Source of the DNA: Polyporus tsugae
Taxonomy: Eukaryota > Basidiomycota > Agaricomycetes > Polyporales > Polyporaceae
Length of the DNA stretch: 64,000 nucleotides
Reading direction: 5' to 3'
Assembly: GCA_024305745.1 (NCBI GenBank)
Contig: JAHRBS010000013.1
Coordinates: 1,550,001 to 1,614,000, forward strand
Shown here: positions 12,102 through 23,937 of the stretch, piece after piece
Layout of the letters: each line of letters starts with the position of its first letter
Numbering within the stretch: the first letter of the stretch is position 1
Notes under the pieces: generated by a model
Databases searched by the model: none
What the model was told of the DNA's origin: nothing
What the model saw: the letters and a program-made list of their open reading frames with translations, nothing else
Translations under genes and position numbers: made by a program

Positions 12102-13818
12102 TTATGCCTCCTTGTCGAAGATCTCGATGCCCGAGTCGCTCGCATTGTTGTCGTTGAACAGGGGCTTGGTCGTGGCCAGGCCGTACGCGTTCTTGTAGAA
12201 GAGGATGTCGCCCTCGTCCTCGACGAACTTGCACTGCTTGATCACGCGATAGACCTCCGCCCAACTGCCGGGACGACCCTCGAGCTTGATACCTTGCTGC
12301 GCGAGGAACTTGCGGAGGCAGTCGCTCGCCTCCCATGCGTGGTAGTGCGGGATCTTGGAAGAGACGTGGTGCGCGACGTGGGTCTCCGAAATACCGTGGG
12401 TCGCGAATGCACCGAGCCAGCCCATGACGCTCCCGAGGTCACCCAGGAGGTTGCGGTCAAACGTTGCGAGGGCACCGCGGGGGAAGGTGAACTCTGAGGC
12501 ACGGTAGTGGGGAAGGAGAGGGTCAGTGTGCTGGAGGAAGGTGATTAGGACCAGCCAGTGGTTAACCCTGCATGAAAATTGGCATCAGAACCCGCTCAGT
12601 CGCACCGTCTCATTGAACGCACCAGAGGTAGGGAACGAGATAGACACGGAACACCTCGAAGAAACCCCATTGAGAGATAGAGTAGGCGACACCAGCCATC
12701 CAGAGCAGGATCCCGACGTTCGAGATTATGATTTGGGCGCGGTGGTCATCACGGAACATGACAGAAGCAGGGTTGAAGTCTACGTGAATTCATCAGTTCG
12801 CCTCTACGCATTAGATTTACAAGGGACCGCTTACGGTTGGAGTCCTTGGGGTACCGCTTTTGGCCAGAAGCGTTGACGATCAGATACGCGGGCCAGCCAC
12901 CGATCTATGAAGTACATAGTTAGGTTATGGACGGACGACCGTGTAACAAAGACACTGACGAGGTAACGGAGAGAATCGTAAACAGCGCCGATGGGAGAGT
13001 CACCGAGCGCATCATAAAGCTCGTTCATAACCTCTTCCGAAACGCTGGAGCCAGCTAGATCTTCCTTGGCGGGGTCGAACGGCGGAAGACCGAGTTCAGA
13101 ACGGGTACGGGGAACGAATACCTGATCCTGCGTCATATGGCCGGTGGAGGCATGGTGCTTCGCATGAGTGATACGCCACGCGTGGTAAGGAACCCCGAGT
13201 CTGTGGTGGTGAAAAGCGAATTCAATCGCAGAACAATCACATGTGAGCCGATTATTCCTGTTCGAGACAGAAGCGCTGTAACAAAGTTTACTTACGCAGA
13301 ATGGAGAACCCAACCGACAGCGTTATTAACGGCCTTGCTCTCCGAGAATGCTTGATGACCGCATTCATGTGCAATGACCCAGAGGCCAGTCGCGAAAAGA
13401 CCGGTAAAGAAGGTGTAGAATGCCCAGACGGCAAAGCGCGCTGCGGGGTAGAGAGCGGGATGGGGCAGGGCAATGTTCTCCGGGGTGAGGAGCGCGTCGA
13501 GGAGGTACGTCGTCTTGTAGAGGGCGGCAATAATGACCGCGTCCATCACCCTGGATGATGGGGTGAGGATGGCGCGAGATGACACGTCAAGGGACGCGTT
13601 TGAGGGTGGGACACTCACACGTAAGTCGAGGACCTGAGCGCTGACCGCTTGTTGCAGTGTGCACTTTGGGAGACAGTGGGGGTCGGCGATGGCGCATATA
13701 CACAACAGACTGGTGGTACTCACGGAATGGCGGAGAGGAGGTCCTTAATGGTCAGGTCCGGAATGACGAATGGCGTCTGGTCGACGGTGACCCTCTTGGA
13801 TGAGGTCTTTGCGGACAT
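12102..13818 (-). CDS. FAD2: Delta-12 type fatty acid desaturase (oleate to linoleate)
   Basis: A membrane-bound di-iron desaturase of the endoplasmic reticulum. Seven exons join in phase: 13818-13724, 13663-13619, 13550-13296, 13200-12960, 12904-12835, 12779-12623 and 12567-12102, giving 442 aa. The three His boxes are HECGHQAFS, HAKHH and HVAHH, all intact, with HTDPLLPHY before the third. The N terminus reads FVIPDLTIKDLLSAIP-AHCNKRSALRSSTYV, the standard fungal Delta-12 opening, with the second exon only 45 bases long. IGGWPAYLIVNASGQKR lies between boxes 2 and 3. Delta-12 is the best match, but an omega-3 or bifunctional activity cannot be excluded by sequence alone. The 2 kb upstream has no other gene. 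Confidence 0.93.
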
Positions 13819-15895
13819 TTTGGGCGACGTGACCTGGGGCAAAAGAGAGGAGAAGGGGGAACCAGGAAGTCTAGGGGACCGGAGCCGTCTATGGGGACTC
13901 TATGGAGGGGGCGAGGGAGGGGCGCGAAAGGGGGGAAGGAATGCCGAATTTTTATGGGGAGATCGGTTAGACGCGGCTTCTGCCGGAGAGTCGCTCGACG
14001 TTCGCTTTGGGGTCGGGTCCATGTCAATCATTCAGTCTCCCCACTCGCTCATTTTTCCCGCACGGAATAAGACCCTTCTGGGGCACGCTCGCCGTTTCCA
14101 GCCAACTCCAGATCGCCATGTCCCCGACGTCCACCGTCCGTGTCTTGTCGTCTTCCTCAGTGCCAGCGCCATCATGGCGTTGTATGTGGCGGCGGAGTGA
14201 GCTCTTCGCTACGTGCGTTTCCAACGACAATCGGCATGATTCGTCGTCCGTACGCGTGGCCTGTCTCATGCCAAGTCAGGCCAAGGCACTGACCCCATCG
14301 CTCCAACTGTCGCAACAATGATCCATCTCCATGTGTCCCCCTTCTTGTCCTTGTTGGTCTCCGGCATTGCCATTGGCGAAACGCCGCTGTATATCAGACG
14401 CCGCCGCCGCCCGACTTTTCTGCCTGCACGGTGCAGATTCCGCGTCTACGTGAATACCGGAGTCGACACTTCCATGCCAATGCAACCGGACCAAGACCTG
14501 TACCGTGCAAGTTGTCGCATGCATTCGCAATGCGGAGCTCCGGGATTCGATCATCCAGCTATCACTTGCGCGCGATCGGTTTTCTGTCAAGCGCCCACAC
14601 CCAATGGGGGTCGGTTAATGTTGCTCTCCTCTGGCTCTCCTCACAAGTCCACACTCTGTCTAACCCACCCATGCATCTCTACTCCTTACTAACTTACTAT
14701 TACAGTTCCGTCATCTATCGTCGCCAGGGTCTGTAAGTGCGTGCACTGAGAGATTCCGTCTGACCATCATCTGACTCTCGTCACCCGCTCACCATTCTTA
14801 AAATCTTAGTATTACCTCGATATCGCCATGTCCTGTCCCATCCACACGTTCTAAAGCTGTCTTGTCTTCCCACCCCGATCTAGCGGTATAATGGGGGATC
14901 TACTGTTCCTCATGACTCGGACGCAGTCAGCGATCGTACATGAACCTCGTACGTAACACCCTCCTCCGCGCAGGACGCGGCTCTGTCCGGTCATTGTACA
15001 AACGTTGCTTCACTTCTGATGCTCTTATTTGGGACAGATCTGTTACCCCACAGGCAATGACCCCGCAGCTACAAAAGCTACAAAGTAGTACGAGTAAGGG
15101 TACTGTCTCCCAATCCGTTTCATGTTTCCGACGCGCGCCAACGCTTTCCACCCTGCGCGGAGTCTGCATATTTTGTCCCCGAGCGGCATTCACGCTCTCT
15201 CCGATGGCTGTGAGCTCTATATAGTTATTAACGCCAAATTTCAATGCAGACACAGAGCGTCTCTTTCTCGCCTTCCATGCTATCAGTTCTCCAGCAGCTG
15301 ACCTCCACTCTCACACTGGAAGATGTTCATAACTTGATATCAATGTTAAGCTTCCCGGCCTCCACCACCCTCTTCGCGAGCAAGGCAACGTGGAGCTTGA
15401 AGAAGTCTTGAATAGGTACGTACCTAGACCAAATCGCCGACCTCAAGGCAGGCGTGCCGCCCACCTTAAACACGTCCGGTGGCTTCGGAGAAGCCTCTCT
15501 CCCTCCCATAATGTTTCGGGGGCTTGCGGAAGGAAGTATATAGGGCAGATTTAGCGGTGCCGGTGAAGTCTCGACAACGCCCCTTGCCCGTTCCCCAGCT
15601 TTCCCAGCACACGGATTTACGTACAATCGTGCCTCGTCAATATGCGTGCCCTGCGCGTGCCAGCTCCAATCCTTCTCACAAAAGTCCGGAGTGTGTTTGG
15701 CTGAAGGGCGAGCCCTCGACAGACGGGCTACAGAAACAACATGGATACATATACAACCAGAAAAGAACAGAGAGAACAAGTACACAACTATACAGTAACT
15801 TATATCTCACAGCAGTAGATCGATCCCATGCTCGAGTCCGCACCTCCATCGTCTCAATCTACATCATGCGTGCAGCTCTCCCGCCCCGCACCCGC
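13819..15895. other. Intergenic stretch upstream of the desaturase
   Basis: These 2.1 kb lie between the desaturase start and the end of the kinase gene. The part next to 13818 must hold the desaturase promoter and perhaps 5' UTR introns. Several short frames exist but none resembles a protein or continues across a good splice site. Confidence 0.4.
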
Positions 15896-18467
15896 TCAAG
15901 ACAACGCCTCGATCCTCGCCGCCAGCGCATTCAAGAACCCAAACCCGTCCTTCGTGACCGTCCGCCCGCTGCTCCGATCGATGACCTTCCCAAACTCGGC
16001 CACCATCCCCGCGAGCTGCGCGTTGCTCCCCGCGCCGCGCACCTCCATGCCGAGCCGCCACAGCTTGTTCATCTTCCCCTGCCTCGTCTCCCGCCCTGAG
16101 GTGTCTGCCTCGCCGTTTCCGTTCCCGTTCTCGGACGCGCCGCTCGCGCGTGCCTTCGTCCGGAGCGACGCGATGAACACGGACGGGTCTCCCAGCTGTT
16201 TGTGCAGCGCGTCGAGCACCGCGAAGCCCTCCTTCGTGAGCATCTTCGACCGGTTCTCCTGCATCGCACCGACGAATGCGCGCACGAGCCGCGCTAGCTC
16301 CGCGTTGTCCGTCGCCGCCGCCATCTCCCGCGCGAGCTGCGCCAGCCGCGCCGCCTTCGTCAGCCTCGTCTTCGCCTGAGCGTGGGCGTTCTCGTCCTCG
16401 TCGTTGCTCACGAGGTCGATCACCGCAGCCTTGCTCTTGCCCTTGGTGTCCTTAGTGCCCTTCGCGTTGGGCTCAGCGGCGCCGGGCGAGTCGCGGTTGA
16501 CGAGGTTGTGGCGCTCGCCCAGCACCTGCCGCTCGCCTCCCAGCTGGAGGTTGGCGAGGCCGTGCAGGACGTCCTTGAGCTCGCCCGAGTCCTTGCGCGC
16601 GGTTGGCTTCGGCGCCGCGGTCACGCGTACTGTCGGCTGCGATCCCCGATACCAAGATCCAACGTGGCACACGGTGGCGACCACACGGTTATGAATGCCA
16701 AGCAAGACAGGCCGGCGGAGCAAAAAACCAGTAAACATACGACAGTCAGTAAACGAGCGTATCCAACGTATCTCGCACGAATGTGCCTGCGCACAGACAG
16801 AGACACGGCAAGTGACGAGACGCACCTTCGGGAACGGCGACGGCCACATGAACTCCTCCACGTCCCCCAGCCCATATTCGTCCGCGAGCTCTCTGAACTC
16901 CCCAATCCAGTGCTCGTAATCGGGGCGCGCCAGGAAGTCGAGCCTGCGGGAGTACCGAAGGAGGTCCTCGAACACGGGCGGCAGCCCGCGGCACAGGTCC
17001 TCGGGTCGGGCCGCGCTCTTCTCGCTCATGAGGCGGTCGTGCGCCTCGTCCGTGCGCGGCACGCCGTTGCGCGTCCAGTGGAGGCCGCGGGGCGTGAGGA
17101 GGTGGATGAGCATGAGCGCAAGCGCCTCCATGTCGTCGCGCCGCGAGGGCACTAGAAGCGTGAAGTGTCAGCGTAGATGCTCACGAGAACACTGGGAAGC
17201 GGGTGTGTCCGTTCCTCGTTGAGAATTAGATGCATTGTCGTACGATCCCTGGCTATGCAGGCGACAAACGGCGCGAAAGGGATCACGCAGGGGGCAGAAA
17301 CGAGGCCGCACGACATCAGCGCGAGCGCTACGCTCAACGAGAGGGTGAATTGTGCGGCATGAAATGGGAAACGAGGCACTGTGCTAATTTCAACCTCATG
17401 CATCTGGTCTTCGCAAGGAAGTGCCTATCAGAATGGACAATCCTACGAAACGCTAGTGCGCGCTACGGGGAAACACCACCCTCGGGGTCAGAAGGGCTGC
17501 AGTGGCCCTTCGGGTCCCAAGGTAGTCATGTCGTGCCCGTGCCTGTGCACGAGCGTCCCGAGCATGAATGCATATGTATAACTGTATCCGGAGAGGAGCT
17601 CGGACCACACGTAACATACGGAAGGGTCGAGGGAATGGACATGCGCACCTTTATTCCGACAGTGAACGCGGACTGATGAGAACCAGTAGTTGCCAATGAA
17701 GTCTCTCGGCTCGTTGCTGTCGGGAATGTGTCTTCCCGTGCGTTGGTCGAGGTAGAATTTGGAGAAGCCAAAGTCGATCATATAGATCGTTTTCTCGTTC
17801 GATGCAAGGCCGAGGACGCAGTTGCCCAACTGGATGTCTCGATGGAGGACTCCACGTTGGTGCATGAACCGGAGTCTATCGATCTTTGGTGGGGCAGCAT
17901 CCATCATGTCAACATCACTACTTGCGCAAGAGGAGAACGGGTGGGTTGGAGGGGGGATAGGCAAGGCAAAGAGTCAAACTCCACAACTCCTCGGATTGGG
18001 GAAGAAGGTGTGTTGGGAGAGAAGGGAGGAGATGGACTGACCGCTTGCACCGCTATGCAGCATACACTGCGGAGGTCCCACACATCCTGCTTCATCATGA
18101 GTTCGCGGTGTAATGAGTCTAGGCTGCGGCCGAGTAGGTCGATGGCGAGGTAGTCCCAGGGTCCCTGGACTCCAGAGGCCCATAGTGTAGGCATGCCTTT
18201 CCCTCCTTGGAGGGCGGGGTAGAAGCCGCGCTCATATCTGTTCGTAGGACATGATTCATTGATAGGCTGTAGTTTGAGGGCGACCTCATTCTGGTTGTGG
18301 ACATTCCGTGCGGAGAAGATGGCACCTGCGAGACATATCAGTTGTATACGCGGTAGTGGTTGGCAATGCCTGTGTTACGAACCCGAGAAGCCTGCACCAA
18401 GCTTGTTGCCCAACTCGTAGTTGGCAATGAATTTCGGATATGTGGGCTGCTTCTGCTGATGGGTCAT
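15896..18467 (-). CDS. Casein-kinase-1-like protein kinase with long C-terminal extension
   Basis: The protein starts MTHQQKQPTYPKF at 18467, followed by ELGNKLGAGFSG (glycine loop, split by intron 1 after 18383) and NEVALKLQ with the ATP-binding Lys. The second exon is 18325-18042. The catalytic loop reads HQRGVLHRDIQLGN and the metal-binding motif IDFGFSKFY, as in CK1-type kinases, but the Lys two residues after the catalytic Asp (HRDxK) is Gln. The C lobe SRRDDMEALALMLIHLLTPRG is typical of fungal CK1-like proteins. After the kinase domain comes a tail of about 270 residues with two related segments (near 16200-16320 and 15900-16060, both containing a T-K-[ED]-GF-x-[VF]-L-[DN]-AL pattern). 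The changed Lys raises the possibility of weak or no catalysis. Substrates are unknown. Confidence 0.8.
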
Positions 18468-19930
18468 AGTCTGACCGAGAGGTGCTGGATCGATGATAGC
18501 TGATAGTCTGAGTAGGATGTGGTGGGAGTCAGATGTCGTTAGCCTGGCGTGATGGCAAATGTGTTCGGGATGGATAATGGAGCGGTATGAAGATGTACTG
18601 AGTGCGGATGAGGGTGCAGAGGAGGGCGGTGGGTGTCCAGTCGACGTTGAAGGGACGCAAGTCGAACATGAACCTCGCGATCACGTGGGAGTCGTGTCTT
18701 CCGCGTGTATGTCACGTGTAACCCAGGTGGTCAGCGCCATCGCCCTGGAGACCGCCTCTTTCGTCTCGCAGCTCCGAGTCTTCGACCTCAAACACGGCCA
18801 TCTGCTCCAGTCTTCCTACTTTATACTCTCCCAGAGTCTCGTATTCCGGCGTTCATATAGCTATCCGCCTTTTTGATGCCCAGTCGTGCTTATAAGTTAT
18901 CATCTCATCATTCTCCGCCGGGGAGCACCTCGGGCATCAAACTCGCGGCGGCAACAGCACAAAACCCAGCACGTCTTCTTTTCGTAATGTCCTCTGCGAC
19001 CCGAGATCACCAGCTAATCGAGCTCTGTTACCAGTGAAACGAATTCGAGGGTCGCCCTCCGACATGGAGCTGATTTTGTTATTCATTTTGTCAACGCCCC
19101 CAACTGCTAGCGAGCAGCAACCCGCCCCAAAGGATCCATCTTCTCCTTTAGGCTTCCTCTGGCATGCTTTGCGCACCCATGTGGAACTGTCATTCTGAGA
19201 TCTGACGACTAAACGCAAGTACAAAGTTCAAACCATATGGCCTCTTCCGACGAAACGGTCCTTGTCCTCCTGCACTCTTGTAGCACTCCGTCTACATCCC
19301 GCTCCTGGCAGCAGTCCGTGCGCTTCAGCCTCTTTGGATGACGTCCTTTTGCCGCTAGCCATGTGTTTTCACAAATCGCCATTTTTTTCGTGTCCGTGCA
19401 CCTCGATCACCGCTCGCTCGTCTCTCCCTGCTGGCTATCGGCACCGCAGTCCTCTTCCCCGCTCAGTTTCCGCATAAGCAGCCGCCTCCGAAGCCAGCTG
19501 ATTCATTCCGTCCCGTAACTCATACTCGCACTACGACACAACTGTGTGGTTTAGTGCGCCCATGCCCATGCGGCTAGGGGACGATCCCCTCATGTGTCCC
19601 TCTATATGTGCCGTGCGCGCCGGTGGCCCAAGCCTGGAACTTTTGCATCCGTGCAGTGGCGGCGGCGAATTAGGTTTCTTCGTTGCTAGTGCCAATGCCT
19701 TCCGCCGCTGCATAGTCGGCCGCACATCCACACGTTCCGGCTGGCCTCCCCGCGCGCAACTTTGTCCTACTCGGCACTCGGAGTGTACAGTACTTCGCCT
19801 CCGGGAGCCGAGCGTATAAAACCCGTCTGGATGAGATATCTCCATCCTCAGCGCACAGGTGCCATCCTCGACCTCCACACATCCCTCTCCTCAGGCTCTC
19901 TCCAACACCTTCCAAGCCTCAACAACACCG
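18468..19930. promoter_or_regulatory. Divergent intergenic region, kinase and GH30
   Basis: 1.46 kb between outward-reading genes. A TATA box for the GH30 gene lies at 19815-19820. A frame at 18559-18876 has no recognisable product. No other gene is seen. Confidence 0.45.
19815..19820 (+). promoter_or_regulatory. TATA box of the GH30 gene
   Basis: TATAAA, 111 bases before the ATG at 19931, followed by a C-rich leader. Confidence 0.6.
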
Positions 19931-22235
19931 ATGGTTCGAGTCGCAGTCTTGGCTGCCGCCGTTGCAGCTTTCACTGCAGCACCTGTTGCCATTGGGCAAC
20001 AGATATACGACATTGTGGATGATCTTCTCCCTTACCTTTCGGGACATCGGCTGACGTGCGCGCTTGCCTTTGCAGTGGGCGACGACCTGGGATAGATCAA
20101 GCCTCTTCACCTACACCAACCTGGGCTCGAGCCCGATTAACTTTGTCTCAAAGGGCGCCATTGGTGACGCTGACATCGTCGTCAACGATGCCTCCGTTCT
20201 GCAGAGCATGGCCGGTTTCGGCGCGACTCTCAGTACGTACGGCGTTTCTTCTTCTCTATATCGGGTAACTGACACTGGCTCCATAGCTGACTCCTCGGCG
20301 AAACTCTTGAGCAACATGAAGGTAACGCGAGCATTCTTTCTTCGTTTATGCCCTGCTTGCTTTCCGACAATATGTGTCTTGTAGAGCGCGCATTCAAGTC
20401 AATACTGGACTTTGATCAACACCCTGTTCGAACGTGAGCAGCCAACTCGTTCATCTATCTAGACTCGAGGCCTGTCTAACGGAGTATCTTCCCTGCAGCG
20501 AATAACCAGGCCAACGCGGGCCTGTCCTATCTCCGAGTTCCCCTTGGGGCTTCCGACTTCTCAGCTAGCGGTGAGTCGCGCGGCTCGATGATCGCGCATC
20601 CAAACAACCATATGGCTCATACGCCGCTCCCGAACAGTATACAGCTTCGATGACACCTGGCTGGACACTTCGCTCTTGAACTTCAACATCAACAACGCGC
20701 CATCCTACGTCTTCTCGGTCATCAAGGACATCATGAGCGTCAACCCTTACCTAAAGGTACACCTCCTGCCGTGGTCGCCCGTGAGTCTTCCCTCCGTCTG
20801 TGTTCCGAGCGCTGGCTGATCCGTCCATGCTGCGTCCAGCCGGCTTGGATGAAGTCCTCCGGCACAATGAAGGGAGGAAGCTTCATTACCTCCTACAGCA
20901 CAGTGTGTGCGTTTTAGGTTGTCCCGGACTGTGATGTGTGATGTGTGCTGAATTCTTTGACTTCCACGTTCAGATGCGAACTACCTCCTCAAGGCGTTGC
21001 AAGGGTTCAAGAGCAAGGGGATCACCGCTTACGCGATCGGTATCCAGGCCAGTCCCAACCTCATGGCTCATTGCGACAAGCACCTTGGCTGACTATATGC
21101 GCTCCGATCTTGTAACAGAACGAGCCGGAGAACAGCAACCCAACTTACCCGACATGCCTCATCAGCGCATCCCAGGAGGCGCAGATTGGCACCACCCTCC
21201 GCTCGCTCATGAACGCGAACGGCTTCTCGGGCGTGAAGATCATCGGATTCGACCACAACTGGAACCATGCGGGCGCATACCCCGTCCAGCTCGTACGTTG
21301 ACACTTCCGATTCAGCGTCCTGTGCGTCCCCACTGCCACAGTTGAATGTTGCTAACGCCCGGCCACCCCCCCCCCCCACCCCCCCTCCTTCGGAAATATT
21401 AGATGGAACAGGCGTACAACGCGTTCTCCGGCGTCGCGTTCCACTGCTACAGCGGGTCGGTCGGCCAGCAGGATACCTTTGAGGCGGCATACCCGAACAA
21501 GGAGATCTACTTCACTGAGTGCACTGGCGATTATGGTAGCGACTGGTGGACGGACGTCAAGTGGTACATGGACAACATCTTCGTTGGCGCCGTAGAGCAC
21601 TACGCCAAGAGCGGCCTCATGTGGAACCTTGTGCTCGACGGCACCGGCAAGCCGGAGCTGCCCGGCTCGAACAGCTGCGGCACGCCGTGCAGGCCCATCG
21701 TCACGGTCGACACTGACGGGACCTACACCCTCCACCAAGAGTGTAAGTCTCAACCCCCACTTTTGCTCAAAGGAGAAAACACTCATCGCATGCCTGTCCT
21801 GACACAGTCTACGCCATGGCCGCCGCATCCAAGGCGATCACTCCGAAGGACTCGGGCGGACCGTTCGCCCAGCGCATCGGCTCCTCCGTCGGGGGCAGCA
21901 CGAGCTGGGCTTTGCGCGTCACCGCGTACGTGACTGCGCGCACGAACTCGGCCGACTGGCTCCGGTACTCGCTCGTCGTGCTCAACTGGGCCGACACGAA
22001 CAACGGCGCGTGGGCGCCGACGCCCGTCAAGACGACGATCGAGTTCCGCGGCAAGCAGGCGACGTACACGTTCCCCGTCGGCGTCACGACGCTCTGGTGG
22101 TACGCGCCTAACGAGGGCTTCTCGCGCCGCGCCGCGCCGAACGCCACCGTCACCGAGGAGTTCGACGGGACGGGGTATGCGCAGACGGAGGACGGGCCGC
22201 GCAAGGCGTTCCGCTTCTACAGAACCGAGGTGTGA
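19931..22235 (+). CDS. Secreted glycoside hydrolase family 30, likely endo-beta-1,6-glucanase
   Basis: The protein begins with a signal peptide (MVRVAVLAAAVAAFTAAPVAIG, then QQ). Intron 1 is 20015-20075, joining YDI to WATTWDRSSLFTYTN. About ten short introns follow. GH30 landmarks are present in order: GFGATL-TDSSAKLL, LRVPLGASDFSAS, VHLLPWSP-PAWMKSSGTMKGG, the acid/base Glu in Q-NEPENSNPTYP (right after an intron), HCYSGSVGQ, and the nucleophile in YFTECTGDYGSDWW. The C-terminal beta domain ends in RFYRTEV. Fungal GH30 members of this subgroup cleave beta-1,6-glucans, so remodelling of the fungus's own or another fungus's wall is likely, though beta-1,3 or mixed action is possible. The intron near 21297-21401 carries a long C tract. 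Confidence 0.88.
21366..21385. repeat. C-rich homopolymer tract in a GH30 intron
   Basis: Twelve C, one A, then seven C, just before a 3' splice site. It is the longest homopolymer-like run noticed in the window and may be length-variable. Confidence 0.8.
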
Positions 22236-23937
22236 TCCTTCCCTTCCTCGTCGACGGATTGAATCGGCATCAATCTCTCAGTCTATCATACTGGAATAGA
22301 TGGGCAAAGGATACAGTACCGAGGTTCTTCTTCTTTTTGGGCTTTCAGATTGGCACTTCTGTATCAATTATGTGTTCCAGCATGTCTCTTCTCACGAATC
22401 GTTCTGCTCGCGCATTCATTTTGTTATATACCTCGATACCCCATGTATTTTACCATGCCACTATGTATACGATACCACTCGTGAGGTCTAGGCCCGGCCT
22501 TTCTGAAACCAGTAAGTGGAAGCCACGGGCTCCCAAAAAACGACGCCCGCAACACACGAGACATTCTAGCCAGGGGTCCTCGAGGTCTCCCAACCGCTAT
22601 CGCCGCGACTAGACGGACTTGATGATTAAGCGTCTAAACGGAGTCGAACCAGCAGTGAACGATCTCGCATTTTTCCATAGTGTTACATGGTTGGTCAATG
22701 ACGCCGCTAAGTACTTACATGTGTACTTAGATGTTAGCGGCAAGCATCACCGTTCCGCATCCAAGGCTGGCACGCGTGTACCGAATACCAATGCCTGGGT
22801 GCAGTTACGGTACAGTACCTGGAGTCGCCTGCCCAGTGCCAGTGGACAGCAAACCAACTTATCAGCACCGCCACCGCACTGGGCTCTAGAACGATCGCCG
22901 ATTTAAATGGATCCAACAGGCACCAGACCCTAGCCTGCGCCCCAGCCTGACCTCCACCTAAGTCAGTCCCTCACCTTGCCATTGGGCTCCGGCTCGAATG
23001 TCGGCATGGATGCTGAAACCCACAAACCAACTTCGACAGCGCAGAAAGAGCGGCCAGGCACGTAAAACCACAAGGACCACGGGGATTGGCCCGACACACT
23101 GCGTCTCTGTCGGACCCGAATACTTGTCAACGCTGATTGCAGCTTCAGCTTGACCACTTGGAAGTAGACGTAAGACGATCTAGACGGCACCCGCGCCCCA
23201 AAGATCGCACCGAACCGCTGCATGTGCATGTGCAAGCCCAGCGCACATCGGCGCGTCGTGTATAATGCCAAATGCGGGGTACTACAGTATGTGATGTGCA
23301 GGATCTACTATTGCTACAAACGACAGCGCTGTCGGGGAATACGGGAGATGGTAGATGCGAGATTCGACAAAAAAACCAATGGATCTCAGCGTGGATCGCG
23401 TGTGCGTGCGAGTCTGTGAGTGGTGCGAACATGAATAGCAGATATGAGTTGGTAGAGACGGAGGGGATGACAGCGCAGGTGAACCGGAATGGAGCGAGTG
23501 GAAGAGACACCGTAACAGTCCGTATGGCGACAAGTTGACCCAAGATGAGAGAGACAGCAGCCCTGCGATGTGTGTGCTACTGGTGGCGAAAACATCAGGA
23601 ACGGACAACAGCAGGAGAGCAGAACACACCGGTAGACAGACAAACCTACGAAACAAAGCGAAGTTGGCCAACCATCGAGAGAAGAAAACAGAGGTCATCG
23701 CGCCCCGTGCGGCCGAATGCGTGTGTGTTCGGCGGCGCACGGGCCTGCGGCGCGTGAGTACTATAAAATATTAAGCAAGACGTGTGCAGTGCGTGCGTTC
23801 GTGTATATGCGTGCGTGTGCCATGTCGTGAATGCCGGGACAACCCAGCAAAGTGTCGTTTCGTAAATGGATGAAGAAATGGACGGTTGAAGATAAATGAC
23901 GCGCAAAAATCTTCAGCTGGGGAACCCCCCCCGTCCG
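22236..23937. other. Convergent intergenic region, GH30 to YTH gene
   Basis: 1.7 kb holding both 3' ends. It contains a nested inverted repeat at 22703-22741 and a GT/GC dinucleotide-rich patch at about 23780-23825. I recognise no gene. A tRNA-like B-box motif near 22648 was examined and rejected. Confidence 0.4.
22703..22741. repeat. Nested inverted repeat
   Basis: The outer arms are gccgctaa and ttagcggc and the inner arms taagtac and gtactta, all perfect. It may fold into a hairpin. It has no known role. Confidence 0.5.

Noticed and set aside
14318..15253. Small frames upstream of the desaturase as short secreted proteins
   Set aside because: There is no signal peptide followed by a structured mature part, no phased continuation and no conserved pattern.
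22600..22680. A tRNA on the minus strand, because of a B-box-like GGTTCGACTCC
   Set aside because: The T stem does not pair (two good pairs then mismatches), no matching acceptor 5' strand is found upstream, and no D or anticodon arm can be built.
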